Below, piece after piece: positions 36,386 through 47,509 of a stretch of DNA of 64,000 nt. The stretch spans positions 8,370,001 to 8,434,000 of the forward strand of contig JAWQUS010000002.1 of assembly GCA_036365455.1 (NCBI GenBank), in the 5' to 3' direction. Numbering within the stretch: position 1 is the first letter of the stretch; each line of letters begins with the position of its first letter. The DNA comes from Macrosoma leucophasiata (taxonomy: Eukaryota > Arthropoda > Insecta > Lepidoptera > Hedylidae). Both the position numbers and the translations under genes were made by a program. The notes under the pieces are model-generated. The model saw only the letters and a list, made by a program, of their open reading frames with translations. It had not been told where the DNA came from and did no database searches.

Positions 36386-37499
36386 AGCTTACTGACATTC
36401 ATCGCATTCATCAAACATTTCTTAATAGGCGTCACTATTGAGAATCTTTCCTATTATAAAAAAAATAAAATAGTCCCTAATTGGTATATCTACCACTTGA
36501 TTATGTAATTCAGTATTATGTCTCTATGGTCAAATCCTAGGATTAAGCTCTGTCAGCTCCATCGTGTTTATCTAAAGCCACTAAACCGCACAGGCGGTTC
36601 ACTTTTCATTAAATTAATAAAATTGGAATAAAATGGGAAGTGTGTAGAATGTAATAGGAACTCGAAAGTTCTCATGTCAAGTTCAACTTGACTCAGGCTA
36701 CTATATGGCTTCGTTAACCGCAGCAAGGAACGATTCTAAGGTAGGCTGACATGTTGTTTTTTTAAAATAATAGCGACAAAGTGGAAAAATAGTGTATCAG
36801 TTTCTGTAATGGGTTGTATCTTTTTCATCTCACTTATAAAAAATACGAGTCTTAGAAGTCCTAAAACTTCCAAGGGATGAAAAATTATACTGAGATTAAT
36901 TTCAGTACTATAACGATCATCACAAATCTCGGAATGTCCTTCATCGAGTCCATTAATATCCCATCAAAGCGATCGGAATAAGTTAACACTTTCAAACGTA
37001 ACAAGATGATCCGGCGGAAATGGTTCCCGAAAGCGCGTAACTAACTGATACAACTATGTTACAAGGAAGTAGCTATAAGAACAAGGCTGAAAATGCTGTG
37101 ACAAAGGCATACGAGATTGGATTTGTTCAAGAAATAGCCACAAGCGTGATACGGTAAATGTGTCGTCGGCAGAATTCGGCGCGTCTGAAGAGCGGGCGGT
37201 GTCATGTCGCTACGCCTAATATCCGGCGGAAACGATCCAGCGATACTGACACCATACACATTATTGTCTTGTAATTGAAATGGTGTGTCGATTTGTTCAT
37301 TTGAGAGGGTGGAGACACGGAGATTCTATTTGGCGCACTATGTGTGGGGTTAAGTCCTTATCTACTGCGCTACGCTAACGGTACCGATTTATGTAGAGCA
37401 GCAACTCTAAAGCTTTTTTGACGGACGGAACACTTTTGGATTAGCAAATATTTAACGGAGCTCAGTATAATGTTAAGGTACTGTTTTTCAATTATAATG

Positions 37500-37845
37500 T
37501 AATAATGGCAACCCATTAAACGTCCCACTGCTGGGCACGAGTCTCTCCCCTTTTTTGGGGAGAGGCCTGGAGCTTACTCCACCACGCTGCACCAATTCAA
37601 CACCAAAACTTCCGACAGCACCCGCTGTCGGAAGTTTTCAAACCGCCCATAAGGCCTCCGACAAGGTTTAACGACTGCTATATATCGATAGCAACCGGGA
37701 CCGACGGCTTAACGTGCCCTCCGAAGCACGGAAACGTGCATTTTAATTTGCCACTAGTGGTCACCCATCACCCGACCGCGCCCGTAACGCTTTACCGAAT
37801 AGATCGCTTACGATCTACACCATCCACGAGGCCATGCGTGCTTCA
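37500..37845 (+). repeat. Lepidopteran interspersed repeat (ACCGACGGCTTAACGTG type)
   Basis: AACGTCCCACTGCTGGGCAC at the start and GGGACCGACGGCTTAACGTG, then CCTCCGAAGCACGGAAACGT, in the middle are blocks I recognise from dispersed lepidopteran repeats. A hairpin ACTTCCGACAGC / GCTGTCGGAAGT lies at ~37608-37636. Non-coding. Confidence 0.6.
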
Positions 37846-38049
37846 ATAATTAATGTTTTTTAATAATCAAATCATATTGCCTCAATATAATATTTTATCT
37901 ATTCACCCCTACAGCAAAAATAAAAAGTTCTTGCAAAACCTATGTCATTAACAGCAAAGTATACTTTTTGATGACTAATTTAGTCCTAAAAATGTGTAGT
38001 AAAGCAAAGTTTAATTAAGCTGCATGGCAAAACTCTTGCACTGAGCATT

Positions 38050-38415
38050 AGATTAATAATATTTTACTACGCAGCGTCACAGTGAAAAATACTAGGCGCT
38101 GTTCGGGGTGAGAAAGGAACATCTGGTAGCAGAGCCAAATATCTTCAGAAAAATAAAATCCCAGAGGCTTAGTTGGCTTGGCCATCTTGAGAGAAAGGGG
38201 AGGATCGAGCAGTGATTTTTGCATATTTTGGGGCGACCTAGTCACCGACGTCCAGTTAGTCGTCCCAGGTATCACTGGATTGATGAGGCGCTAAATGATC
38301 TCCCGGACCTTAAGGTCGAAGACGGGCAAGAGGTAGCGCAGAACATATAAAAATGGCGCATTCTAGTATCGGAGGCCAAGACTCATTTTGGGTCACTGTG
38401 CCAATAAAGTCAAGT
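38050..38415 (+). mobile_element. Degenerate LINE ORF2 C-terminus
   Basis: A broken + strand frame resembles the tail of an endonuclease-reverse transcriptase: a LGHLE-type block near 38180, RPRYRWIDEALNDL near 38255, and AKTHFGSLCQ just before the end. Many substitutions and stops are present. It ends near CAATAAAGTCAAGTCAGT. Confidence 0.5.
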
Positions 38416-39120
38416 CAGTCACAGAGCAAATAAAAGAATAGGATAAGACTCCTTTATTAGGTAATTTTATTTCAATATGACCGATAGATACTGACGAGGA
38501 GACTCCCAGCAGATGCTTTCTAGATGCCTAGAGCGCCGCGGAGCACACTTTGAATATAGCTGATGTAGAAAAATGATTCTAAATGCTGCTAATGTTGTGT
38601 CTAGTTTCAAGACTCATTTTTTTACTGACTAATTTAAATACAGCCGATAAAAATCATCAAAATATACGTTTCGATTTCGATAAGATAAAAGAAGTTTTTT
38701 TGAAGTTAGAAGTAGTTATCAGTGACATCACGTTTCTTTTGTTAACCAACTTCGAAAAAAGGAGGATAGGAGGATAGGAGCATATATATAATGACAAATA
38801 ATCATATAATTTTCCAGTGAATATCATGCATGAGCAGTGATCATAGCACAGCTGTACATGAATTACATTCAAGGCAAAAGTTATCTTCGATTAGCTCAAA
38901 CTAAAGTACACCGCCTACTGCTATCTTATCACAAAAGATAATTTATCTTTTTCGTCACGTTATCACGAATAACATAAATGAAATGGTTGCTGCGGGAGCA
39001 AGCTGTTTCCCCGAACTCTTTAAAATTAAATAGCTGCCAAATGCCAATGCCCTCCGGCTTGCGCTCCTCTTGAGCTTAGTTCGGAGCACCTTAATTCGTG
39101 GAGATAAGACAGACGCAGAT

Positions 39121-39323
39121 TAGGCGATTCGCACACTGCACCGCATCCCGCAGCGTGTTCTTACGTCATTTGAAAGTACCTCTCTACGCATTGAAAAATT
39201 TACAATGCCACACAAGAAAACGGATTCACGCGCAATGTTGCAGATCTTTCGTACGATGATACAGAACTGCACTCCCGCAACCACGGGCGACTCCGCTGCG
39301 CAGGGCAGTGTGCGAATCCCCTT
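39121..39323. mobile_element. GC-rich MITE upstream of ATPsynD
   Basis: AGGCGATTCGCACACTGC (39122-39139) faces GCAGTGTGCGAATCCCCT (39305-39322); 17 of 18 positions pair, and TTA flanks both ends. The interior is richer in GC than its surroundings. It lies ~560 bp upstream of the ATPsynD start and could be mistaken for a promoter. Confidence 0.65.
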
Positions 39324-39879
39324 AGTGCATTATAACACAGCTGCTTGGCTGCAGGCATAAGGTTCCCGACCTGTGCAACCTAAGCCTAGCAACAGGCCCT
39401 CACGCGATTTCGCATGTTAGCCTGATGTCTTCTGCGCCGAATGGTAGATAATCGATTTATTTATACCTGAATTGATAAATGAAAGTATTTCTTTCACGAG
39501 CATCTTCACAATTATGGGTAAATTCCAGAAACATTTTGAATTTTATTATTAAGAAGTATTTTATATCACTGTTTTTATTCAGAAAAAAGTAAATGTAGTA
39601 AGGCAATGAAATTTATTTGGGAATTAATAGTCAGGGTATGCCTAGGACACGCTAGGGAGAGCAGTAAGCAGTACCAATTAGAAAGAGGTTGCAAATGAAA
39701 TGTGTTTCAATCTTTGATTATTCCACGTGTTGCATGTTGTTATGATCAGTATTTGTATACTCTTTGGTTATGATCAAAATGACATATTTATTTAATTGAC
39801 TTTGCTATTTTAAGAATCAGTGCAAAATAAATAAATATATTTTTTGTTCATTTAATAACATAAATATTTTTTTATAAAC

Positions 39880-41336
39880 ATGGCAAAAAGGTTTACTAAA
39901 CCTTCTATTAATTGGGCTGAACTTGAAAAAAGGGTACCAAAAGAGCAGAGAAACAATTTTTTGGCATTTAAAAGTAAGGCTGATGTATATTTACGCAAGT
40001 AAGTATTTTATCCAAGTAGGTTTCCCATTATTACTCTTTTAAAATAAGTATTGGTTAAAACATTTATTGTTTACAGGGTACAGGCCAATCCGCCTGAACT
40101 ACCGAAAATAAATTGGGATAATTATAAAAAGTTGGTACCAGCGCCAGAATTTGTAGATAAATTTAAAACAGCTTATGAACAACTCAAAGTTCCGTATCCT
40201 GATGATAAGATTTCAACTCAAATTGACGAGCAATGGAAGGCTTTAGAACCAGAAATTAAAGCTTTTTGTGCAGAACGGCAAATAGAAATTGATGCGTGAG
40301 TCATAAACAACTTAAATTTTAAGAGATATTATAGTTAAGAGTTTACGCCGATACAAGTTTATTCGTGGTAGGTCGTATCTCTCTATAAATGTCACAATAT
40401 TTTTTATATATACGTTGGTTTTAAGCAAGTTTTAATCACAATTTGGACGAGGTATGTTACTGGAATTACGTGGCATTTGATCAAGGATATGAAAGTAGTA
40501 TAAGTAGTGCTTGTGATTTTCACGTAAGATTTTATGTTTACTGAAAATTGTTATGAAGGATTTTTGTCATATATTTTTAAATCATCTCTTCAGCCGAAAG
40601 ACGTCCACCGCTGGACAAAAACCTTTTCTGAAGATGCTCACAACAGCGTTGTGCGTCATTTAGTAGAGCTACGGAAAGAACACAAATTGATAGCGGATGC
40701 ATTAGTACCTAATGCATTGCCGAGATGTGTATATGGGTTTATTTCGATAATATAAGTATTTATTTGTAAATTATCTAGATCTTTGGCGGGTATATCAGTA
40801 GCCTCTAGCTATACATGAAGCTGTAGTAAGCCTTGGCATCTGTATATTCACGCTAGGTCCCTTACGGGGTAGGCAGAGAGTGTAGAGCGCCAGATATCCC
40901 GGTTCTGACATACCTCTCGCGCCTCATCCACCTTCATCATTCTCTTCATACATGCACGCCGCTTCCTAAGACTTTTGACCGCACCATCAGACAGAACTCG
41001 ACCTATTTGGTCATGGTAGGTCAGTCTTGGTCTTCCTGGGCCTGTGCCTTTAAACTGCATATTCGATTCCTACTTCATTCTGCTGATTTGTTATGACCTC
41101 TGTGACTTTTGTACCTTTATTAGTAATGTCCATGTTACAGTGCAACTAAAGAAGTGACAAGAATAAAAGCGTTGCCAAAATTTGACGATATGACAATGGA
41201 AACATTTTATGATTTGTATCCGAATGAAGCTTTGGATCCTGTAAAAAGGCCTTCATTTTGGCCTCACAACCCAGAAGAACAGCCAGGGTACAAGATGCCG
41301 CAACAGAAAACTTCCAAAACTGAGGGCAAGCAGTAA
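39880..41336 (+). CDS. ATPsynD: ATP synthase subunit d, mitochondrial (three coding exons)
   Basis: Subunit d of the peripheral stalk of mitochondrial F1Fo-ATP synthase, which links the F1 head to the membrane sector at the matrix side of the inner membrane. Exons are 39880-39998, 40077-40295 and 41141-41336. Each junction fits GT-AG (CAA|GTAAGT, TTACAG|GG, GC|GTGAGT, TTACAG|TG) and the reading frame is kept, giving 177 residues plus TAA, the usual family length. Family blocks seen are SINWAELEKRVP near residue 9, NYKKLVPAPEFVDKF near 53, KVPYPDDK near 75 and RPSFWPHNPEEQPGYK near the C-terminus. The start is the first ATG in a short exon that matches the family N-terminus (MAKRF). Intron 2 (40296-41140) holds repeat debris, including an antisense LINE tail. 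An AATAAA lies about 25 bp after the stop. No frame damage is seen. Confidence 0.96.
40838..41062 (-). mobile_element. LINE 3' fragment in ATPsynD intron 2 (antisense)
   Basis: On the - strand it reads TGPGRPRLTYHDQIGRVL, then VDEAREVCQNRDIWRSTLSA and YPVRDLA, a typical LINE ORF2 C-terminus, followed by CCCCGTAAGGGACCTAGCGT and a short tail. The same tail occurs at 18763-18853 and in antisense at 23778-23835. It lies in an intron and has no effect on the ATPsynD frame. Confidence 0.65.
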
Positions 41337-41472
41337 AATAAAAATACCAATCTGGATGAAATAAACATATATAAATTAGATTTTTAACTTGTTATTTTCC
41401 TGTAATATTCTAATAATAGTGTTGACAATAATCTGTATCTGTATTTTACTTATCTCTAATCTAATTCTAGTT

Positions 41473-41620
41473 ACACACCTTACCTATTAACTGCGCAAAT
41501 TAAGGTTTGCAGAAATAAATTGTAACGTGTGTGGACACAATTTTTGCGCAAACTCATACAATAAATTTCATTTTGAGCTTGAGCAAGCCTAAATTTGCGC
41601 AAATGAAACGTAAGGTGTGT
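41473..41620. mobile_element. MITE downstream of ATPsynD
   Basis: Inverted ends ACACACCTTAC (41473-41483) and GTAAGGTGTGT (41610-41620), with sub-terminal TGCGCAAATT facing AATTTGCGCA. It lies ~140 bp after the ATPsynD stop and beyond its AATAAA. Confidence 0.65.
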
Positions 41621-42106
41621 GCCCGGCATTAAATCAAATAACCGATAGGTATATAAGATATAACAACGATAAGGATTCTCAATGAAAATTAAGTTATATT
41701 CTGTACTTTACACTTCAGGTTGTAGCAAGGGTAATATTAGGATAATACTATAATACTTTAATGATATGATAATAGGTACTTATAATAATACACACATTTC
41801 TATTTTTAAACAACTCTATCAAATCATAAAGTATGACGTTTTTCAAGTAGCAGATAGACTGTGTAATACTAAAGCATTCGAATTCGCCCACTGTTGCTCT
41901 GACACTTGTATTTCTTTTTTTAATTGTAGAGTTAAGGAATTAATAATTCGTTTGGTACAATAATAAGTAGGTAATACAAAAGTTACTAAGTTGCAATGCC
42001 TTTGGATCACATAATCCAAAAGCTATAGCCTAATTAATCCGCATCTTCAATAAGATTGTAATTTGTAAAGAAAATAGGAAATAGAAGTTGACTTTGAATA
42101 GGAATT

Positions 42107-42160
42107 CCTCTTTTTAGGGTTCCGTAGTAAACAAGGAACCCTTATAGTTTCGCTATGTCC

Positions 42161-42195
<35 letters not shown>

Positions 42196-42745
42196 CGCGG
42201 TTTAGCGCAAAAACTATTAGTACTAGAGACTTGAAATTTGGCACAAGTATACACCTTAATTACGCCGACAAAGTGGTCAAATAAAAACGTGAAATAATTT
42301 TTTTTTAGGGTAACCTACTGGTACCGCGCAAATAATTTTTTTTTTTTCGATTTTCATATAGTGTGATGTATTGTTGGATAGGTCTTTTATAATATTATGG
42401 GTATGAGAACATCATTTTTTGATTTAGTTACTGTTCGTGACTTATTAAGCTTTAAAGTGCAAATTTTCGTTAGACTCAAGTGTCCCCCTACAGACTAAAC
42501 GGTTGTTGTTAGAAATTCAGACGTTATGGCGATAGTAGCTACATATAACGAAATTAAAAGGAAAACTATCACACATAAGTTGGCCCTGCAAGTTTGCGAG
42601 TGATAGTCGACCAAATGTATTTTACTAGAAAATTTCGAACAACTCCATAGAAAATATTTATTTATTTTTTTCATTACATCTCTTACTCTGTAACGACGGA
42701 ACCCTACACTGCGCGTGGCCCGACACGCACTTGACCGGTTTTTAT
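42107..42745 (+). mobile_element. 639-bp GGGTTCCGTAGT repeat, copy 2
   Basis: Matches 26529-27173 end to end with scattered substitutions, including the (GTCT)n tract and the CACTTGACCGGTTTTTAT end. It is non-autonomous and common in lepidopteran genomes by memory; the class (DNA element or LINE 3' end) is not settled. Confidence 0.7.
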
Positions 42746-42904
42746 TACTAGTTTATTTGTAATCATTACATATTCAATACGTCGGTAATCGTGATTATTA
42801 TTATTTCCATATTGCAAGAAGAAACTGTTCGATGTAAAACCCTACAAAATGTACAGAAAGTTGCCACTGATTACTGAACATAGAACGTAACTGTAACATT
42901 TGAT

Positions 42905-43108
42905 TCGTCGAAAAGGTCGATGGTCAAAAGCAGGCGATTTCGAATCCAAACAAAGCGTGAGTTATTGTCTATGGTATATAAAGGAAGGGCTGCAGTAAGT
43001 CTAAATTTAGAAGCACGTTCAGGGTCGAGGCGGAGACATCAGCCAAGATCTCGCGCGTGGCAAATTGTGACTGATGATTTGATCGGATTACAACTGCATT
43101 TATTTTGA
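42905..43108 (+). other. Unrecognised 62-codon open frame
   Basis: From an ATG at 42920: MVKSRRFRIQTKRELLSMVY ... RRRHQPRSRAWQIVTDDLIG, stop at 43108. It is basic with varied codons, but there is no family likeness. It is the first of three + strand open blocks between 42.9 and 44.3 kb that could be exons of one unknown gene or remains of a transposon. Confidence 0.2.
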
Positions 43109-43571
43109 GGTCGGTCACCGCGACCACTTATCATAGTTACGTTTTATTTTTACAGAAACTAAATTCATAAATAGAATTTCATCGTTACATCCATGAACTA
43201 AATGAAATTGTTAATGATTTTGTTTTTGTATGTAGATTTGATTTAATTTTATTATTTTTCCGTTATTACCAGATTTAGTGTCACCAAACAGAAACCTGCG
43301 GATTCATATTTGTGTAGTTACAAAACCAGAGCAATTATATGTACCTACTTAATGTATGAAAATTATTGATGTAGGTATCTCCTGATATTTCCTAGCATGA
43401 TTAATAAAATCAAAACTACCTAACCTAACATTAAATGTTCTTTTTATCAGATTGCTACTATAAATGTGTAGGTATACTTTGATATTTCTCTAGATAATTA
43501 GGTCGTGTTCATAAAGCTAATAAGTTCACCAACTCTTAAAAACATTAAAATTGACAAAAGCTTAGAATTTG

Positions 43572-43760
43572 AAATCCCGAAATCAAAATTTTATTCCGGA
43601 TAGGTTTAAGTCAAAATGCATTTGTATAAAGCAGTACAAATGTGACGTACAGCCTGTGTTAATTGATTGCATTTGGAATATTTGGATCATAAAGAAACGA
43701 CTACTGCCAGACGGTCTGCTCGATTCCAAGAAAATTACTCCCGTCATCCTACTTACTTAG
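43572..43760 (+). other. Unrecognised open frame, no ATG
   Basis: Reads NFIPDRFKSKCICIKQYKCD then VQPVLIDCIWNIWIIKKRLL and PDGLLDSKKITPVILLT, stop at 43760. It has four cysteines and coding-like composition, but no Met start and no clear splice signals. Function unknown. Confidence 0.18.
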
Positions 43761-43786
43761 GTACTCCGATCACGTGACGTTTGTCC

Positions 43787-43850
43787 GTTTTCTATTGACG
43801 CTTTCGGTTCATTAGATTACTCTAATGAACCGAAAGCGTCAATAGAAAAC
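43787..43850. repeat. Perfect 30-bp hairpin with a 4-base loop
   Basis: The arms 43787-43816 and 43821-43850 (core GACGCTTTCGGTTCATTAGA) are exactly complementary round TTAC. With no mismatch in 30 bp it is either recent or kept by conversion. Confidence 0.9.
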
Positions 43851-44088
43851 AATTTTTGTAAATAGTGACCAATTTTCACGATCGATGAATGTGAACATTT
43901 TGTAGGTAACTAAAAAGGTTTAGACACGATAGGTATGTTGAAACGATAGGTGTGCTGTTATGTAAGTAAAAGTTGTTAGGTCAAGCCAACGGATGGTCAA
44001 AGTAATAAAATGACAATTATTTCGCTAACATCAACAACTAGCACCCTATTGATCGTAGGTAACATAATTTTCAAGTTATTATCTGTGA

Positions 44089-44325
44089 ACTCTTTTTACC
44101 TATTTTTTACTGCAAAGTCACAAAATTGTTTCTTTTAAGGATTTAAAAATAAATGAGTGCAGCAAGCATCCCTTTCCGTTTCCTGGTAAAGTCGTCACAG
44201 ATGAATGCGGATCAATCGACACTCGGACGGATATCCGACACCTAATCGACGAACTAGCGTTTAGCGTTTTACAAAGCCTTTCAAATGAAACCATCAAAAG
44301 CATTGAAAAAATCTTTCGTCAATAA
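44089..44325 (+). other. Unrecognised open frame, possible terminal exon
   Basis: 78 codons without an ATG: KIVSFKDLKINECSKHPFPF, then PGKVVTDECGSIDTRTDIRH, LIDELAFSVLQSLSNETIKS and IEKIFRQ, stop at 44325. The codon third positions look protein-like and the end forms a plausible helix. A weak acceptor (TTTTTTACTGCAAAG) ends at 44117. No family recognised. Confidence 0.25.
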
Positions 44326-44454
44326 AAAGTAGGTACCTAATTATTGTTAATTGGTTTTTGATGTAAGTATGTGTGACGTACTCTTGTGGCGTTTACGCTG
44401 TGTAAAACAATAGGAAAAGTGGTCCGAAAATTTCACTTTCCCTATCCTGTTATA

Positions 44455-44600
44455 TGGCATGTCATAACGCCGAGGTTCCCGCGTGCCGCATGCGTGGGTG
44501 GAAGTGGAAAGGGTGTGAGCAGACCACCTGTTGCAGCTGATTTATTTTTAGCATCCCCTGCTCCCCCCACCGCATCTCCCCGCCCCGTCAGCCCGTTCAT
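44455..44600. promoter_or_regulatory. GC-rich patch with E-boxes
   Basis: Contains CAGCTG (~44535), CACCTG (~44525) and C-rich runs. The two overlapping 72- and 74-codon frames on opposite strands look like a by-product of composition, so regulatory DNA is the more likely reading. Confidence 0.22.
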
Positions 44601-44999
44601 AACTCCATGACTAATGTGTAAGAAGAATGCTTTACAACCAACACTAAGCGACGGATACACTGGTCACTTCTCGTCAATATTTTCCTTTTGTTTATACGCC
44701 TATCAAACAATCTTTTAGCGGCGTGCTTTGCTTTCATAAGTGGGCAGTTAAAAATGCTCACGGTCTGCGCAGAAACACCGGCGTGTGGGAGATAAAATAT
44801 ATCTTAACATTCTCGACCCAACGCTTTTGAAACTTTCAATTGTAGCTTCGGAAATCTGCAGTATGTATTCTCGATGCACTCGTTATTTTATTGCATGTTA
44901 ACTATCATAAATTGCATTGCCTAATTTAAATTTGTGATTGTTTTTGAACAGATTTGTGCGATAAAAATGTATGAGATGTGCATCACGAACGAATTTATT

Positions 45000-46156
45000 T
45001 ACGTAAATATGTCATGGGTGTAGGTAATGTTATTGTGAATTGTCCATTCAGGTAAAAAAATATTCAAAGAGTCACAATTGGTAATCCGTAGCTGTTTGTA
45101 TCCTGTCTTATTCACGCATAATAAAGCATTAATACACGTGTGATGTGAATGCCGACGTTATCATTCGGTGGCGGTTGAAGCTCTGCAGTCGTCAGTATTC
45201 TACGGACATGCTGATGTAAGAAGATTAACAGAAACCCTCGACTCTCAACTGCTTATCAGTGTCACAGTCGCAGTCAATTGTAGTATAACAAAATAACAAT
45301 TGTGAGACACTAATAGTACACATTATTGTTTTGTAGATTTATGTTTGTTTTATAAATTCTTACAAACTAGAAACTTAAAAGAAAACCTACAAACGCCTCG
45401 AAAATGTGTAATATATCTAGTAAATTATGTTATGCCCGATGAGGGTTACCCGGCGTAAAAAAAAAGGAATAGGTATCTACCCATCATTATAATCATATTG
45501 TAGTAGTATCTAGTTATGTACATATAACTTTAGATATAAAGATAGACTTGGCGCAAGGGAAGGCATAAGACAAGTAGGTTTATTTATATACCAATTGTCT
45601 CTACATCAGCAAGAAGAAAGTTACTCACGTCACTATACTTTTACTATTTTATTAATTGTATAAAACAGTGAATTATTTAACCGCAATAATTTACTACAAT
45701 AGTTTATATTACTACTATAACTGTTAAAAATATTGTAAACATCATTATTAGAATGCAGAAATGATAACTGTAATGGAAAATGTAACAATTAAGTGGTACA
45801 CATATTGTTGCAAATTGTTATGAGATAAAAATGTACTTACATAAAATTAATGATAAATGTTCGCTGTGCATGTGTATGGGTACCGATATGATGTTGTATT
45901 AAAATAATACTCGTATTATCATCGTGTCGTCGAACCCGCCGGCATATGCGTGTGCGCATGCAATGCATTCGTTATTTTAACTTAACAACTAGGTAGGTAT
46001 TACTTACGCATAACTACAATAAATTAATGTATCATCGTCTTGATATAATATTAATAACTTATTGCGAACTTGATAACATAAATGATATTTAGTTATGAAT
46101 CAGACTACATGACCTATTACTTAACTTATGTCTGTTATCAAAAAATAACATTTCCT
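45000..46156. other. No gene seen
   Basis: AT-rich. 45130-45300 is somewhat more balanced, with an initiator-like TATCAGTGTC, but it has no open frame. Confidence 0.4.
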
Positions 46157-46400
46157 AGCCTCGATAGCAGTGTAGTAGTAATGCCTAGTGGTAGCAGGAC
46201 CGCACCGGAGATCGGAGGGTAAGACCTATGAGGATTATTCTACTTTTTGGGCGTTGCCTAGTGCCACACTAAAGATTTGGTAACGTGCCTGGAATTCTCA
46301 ATAGTCTCGCTACCTATTAAATGGGACAAAAACGTCACTGGCGAATCGTAGGTGTTTGTGTATACTTGAATGCATGCCTTTACCTCTGCGGAGAAGATAT
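46157..46400 (+). mobile_element. Degenerate copy of the tRNA-derived SINE
   Basis: Shares with 2548-2859 the head ATGCCTAGTGGTAGCAGGAC, the middle GGTAACGTGCCTGGA, AATGGGACAAAAACGTCAC, GGCGAATCGTAGGT and the tail TTGAATGCATGCCTTTACCT. The B-box is lost (GATCGGAGGGTAAGAC) and the 3' tail is missing, so it is old and inactive. Confidence 0.65.
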
Positions 46401-46424
46401 AAATAAAATAGTAAATACATACCT

Positions 46425-46600
46425 TACAGTTCACACACATTGATGGTTTGTATATTGCAGCCTTTAGATATCTGCGTAAAATATGGAGTTCTCGAGAAAG
46501 ATTACATACCAGCTACGTTACTTGCTTCTGGAGCTGACATTGTTTGGTTTTTTTTTTCAGAAATCATGGGGCTGTACATTACTACCCTCCTAATCCCTAA
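46425..46600 (-). mobile_element. Family-A relic, head-to-head with the next copy
   Basis: CAGTTCACACACATTGATGG, TGCAGCCTTTAGATATCTGC and GGGGCTGTACATTACTACC in antisense order, diverged. Confidence 0.45.
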
Positions 46601-46612
46601 TCCTCCTCATGC

Positions 46613-46863
46613 TTTTACTGGTGGTAGAGTTTCAGTGACGGAGATCGCGGGCGTAGGTACCACCGCATTATCAAATCTACTTGCCGCTAAATCGTAGTAT
46701 TCAGCACTATCCTGTTCCGGTCAGGTGGTAATTTACGGCCCTGTAATTTCCGACACAGAGTCTTAATACCTTTGGCGTCAGGGGTGGCAACGCGTCTATA
46801 TAGGAATTTCTGGTTTCATGTAGATGTTTCTAGGTTATATGTTAAGATTACCTACCATCAATG
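46613..46863 (+). mobile_element. Family-A retroposon interrupted by the TTAA element
   Basis: CTTTTACTGGTGGTAGAGTT through GGCGTCAGGGGTGGCAACGC to CTACCATCAATGTTAA, where the TTAA-flanked element begins. Confidence 0.7.
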
Positions 46864-46867
46864 TTAA

Positions 46868-47273
46868 GCTGTAATTCCGTGCATCGCGATCGATCGCGGC
46901 CGTTTTATACATATTTTTCAGTCTTTATACATATTGCCGTGAGGTAGACAATATTTTATTGAAAAAACAAAAAAAAATCTTTCCCAAAATAATTAAATAA
47001 AAAAAAATACTTGCGGCTATTTTTTTATAGGCAGGTCCTAGTGTATAAATATTCTTTAGATTCTCGATTATAAATATGCGTAAAAAAAAGGTTTCTTGCA
47101 TATCTGGATGAACGAAATTATTCTGCAGTGTCATCCTAACTTAACATAGTCGCGCGCGGCTCGCGACAGTCGTTGGCCGCGCGCTTCTGTCGCGAGCCAC
47201 GGAAGCGGTTCCATACATTTTCATACTGCATCTATTGTCGGCCGCGATCGATCGCGACCCACGGAATTGCACC
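46868..47273. mobile_element. TTAA-flanked (piggyBac-type) non-autonomous element
   Basis: Flanked by TTAA at 46864-46867 and 47274-47277. The terminal inverted repeats are imperfect over ~33 bp and include CGCGATCGATCGCGGCCG at the left and its complement at the right. A second GC-rich block near the right end (CGCGCGCGGCTCGCGACAG at ~47152 and its partner at ~47180) folds on itself. It has no transposase. It sits inside a family-A copy (46613-46863). The TTAA duplication is typical of piggyBac elements. Confidence 0.72.
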
Positions 47274-47294
47274 TTAAATAAAAAAACGGTATTG

Positions 47295-47500
47295 CTGATC
47301 AAGACATCTACCTGAACAAGAGATTTCAATGAAGATGCATTAACTTTGTGCCGGAAATTACGGAGCCAAACATTACCAACTGACTGGAAACACGATAGCG
47401 CTGAACACTGACATTTAGTGTCAAGTATATTAGATACCTAGGTAACAAAAAATAAGCATCGATGAACACCGTACTGGTAGAGCCTCGTCATTAAACCATT
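47295..47500 (-). mobile_element. Family-A relic right of the TTAA element
   Basis: GATCAAGACATCTACCTGAA, TTTGTGCCGGAAATTACGGA and AAACACGATAGCGCTGAACA are in antisense order, so this is a separate copy and not the continuation of 46613. Confidence 0.5.
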
Positions 47501-47509
47501 AGGTACCTA

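Noticed and set aside
40534..40755. Extra exon of ATPsynD in intron 2
   Set aside because: The frame derives from a dispersed repeat also seen at 12385-12450, and the three-exon product already has the full family length and continuous sequence.
44386..44660. Two overlapping frames on opposite strands
   Set aside because: Both follow from GC-rich composition and have no family likeness or splice signals.
47141..47329. 62-codon - strand frame
   Set aside because: It lies in the right end of the TTAA-flanked element and is made by its palindromic GC-rich DNA.
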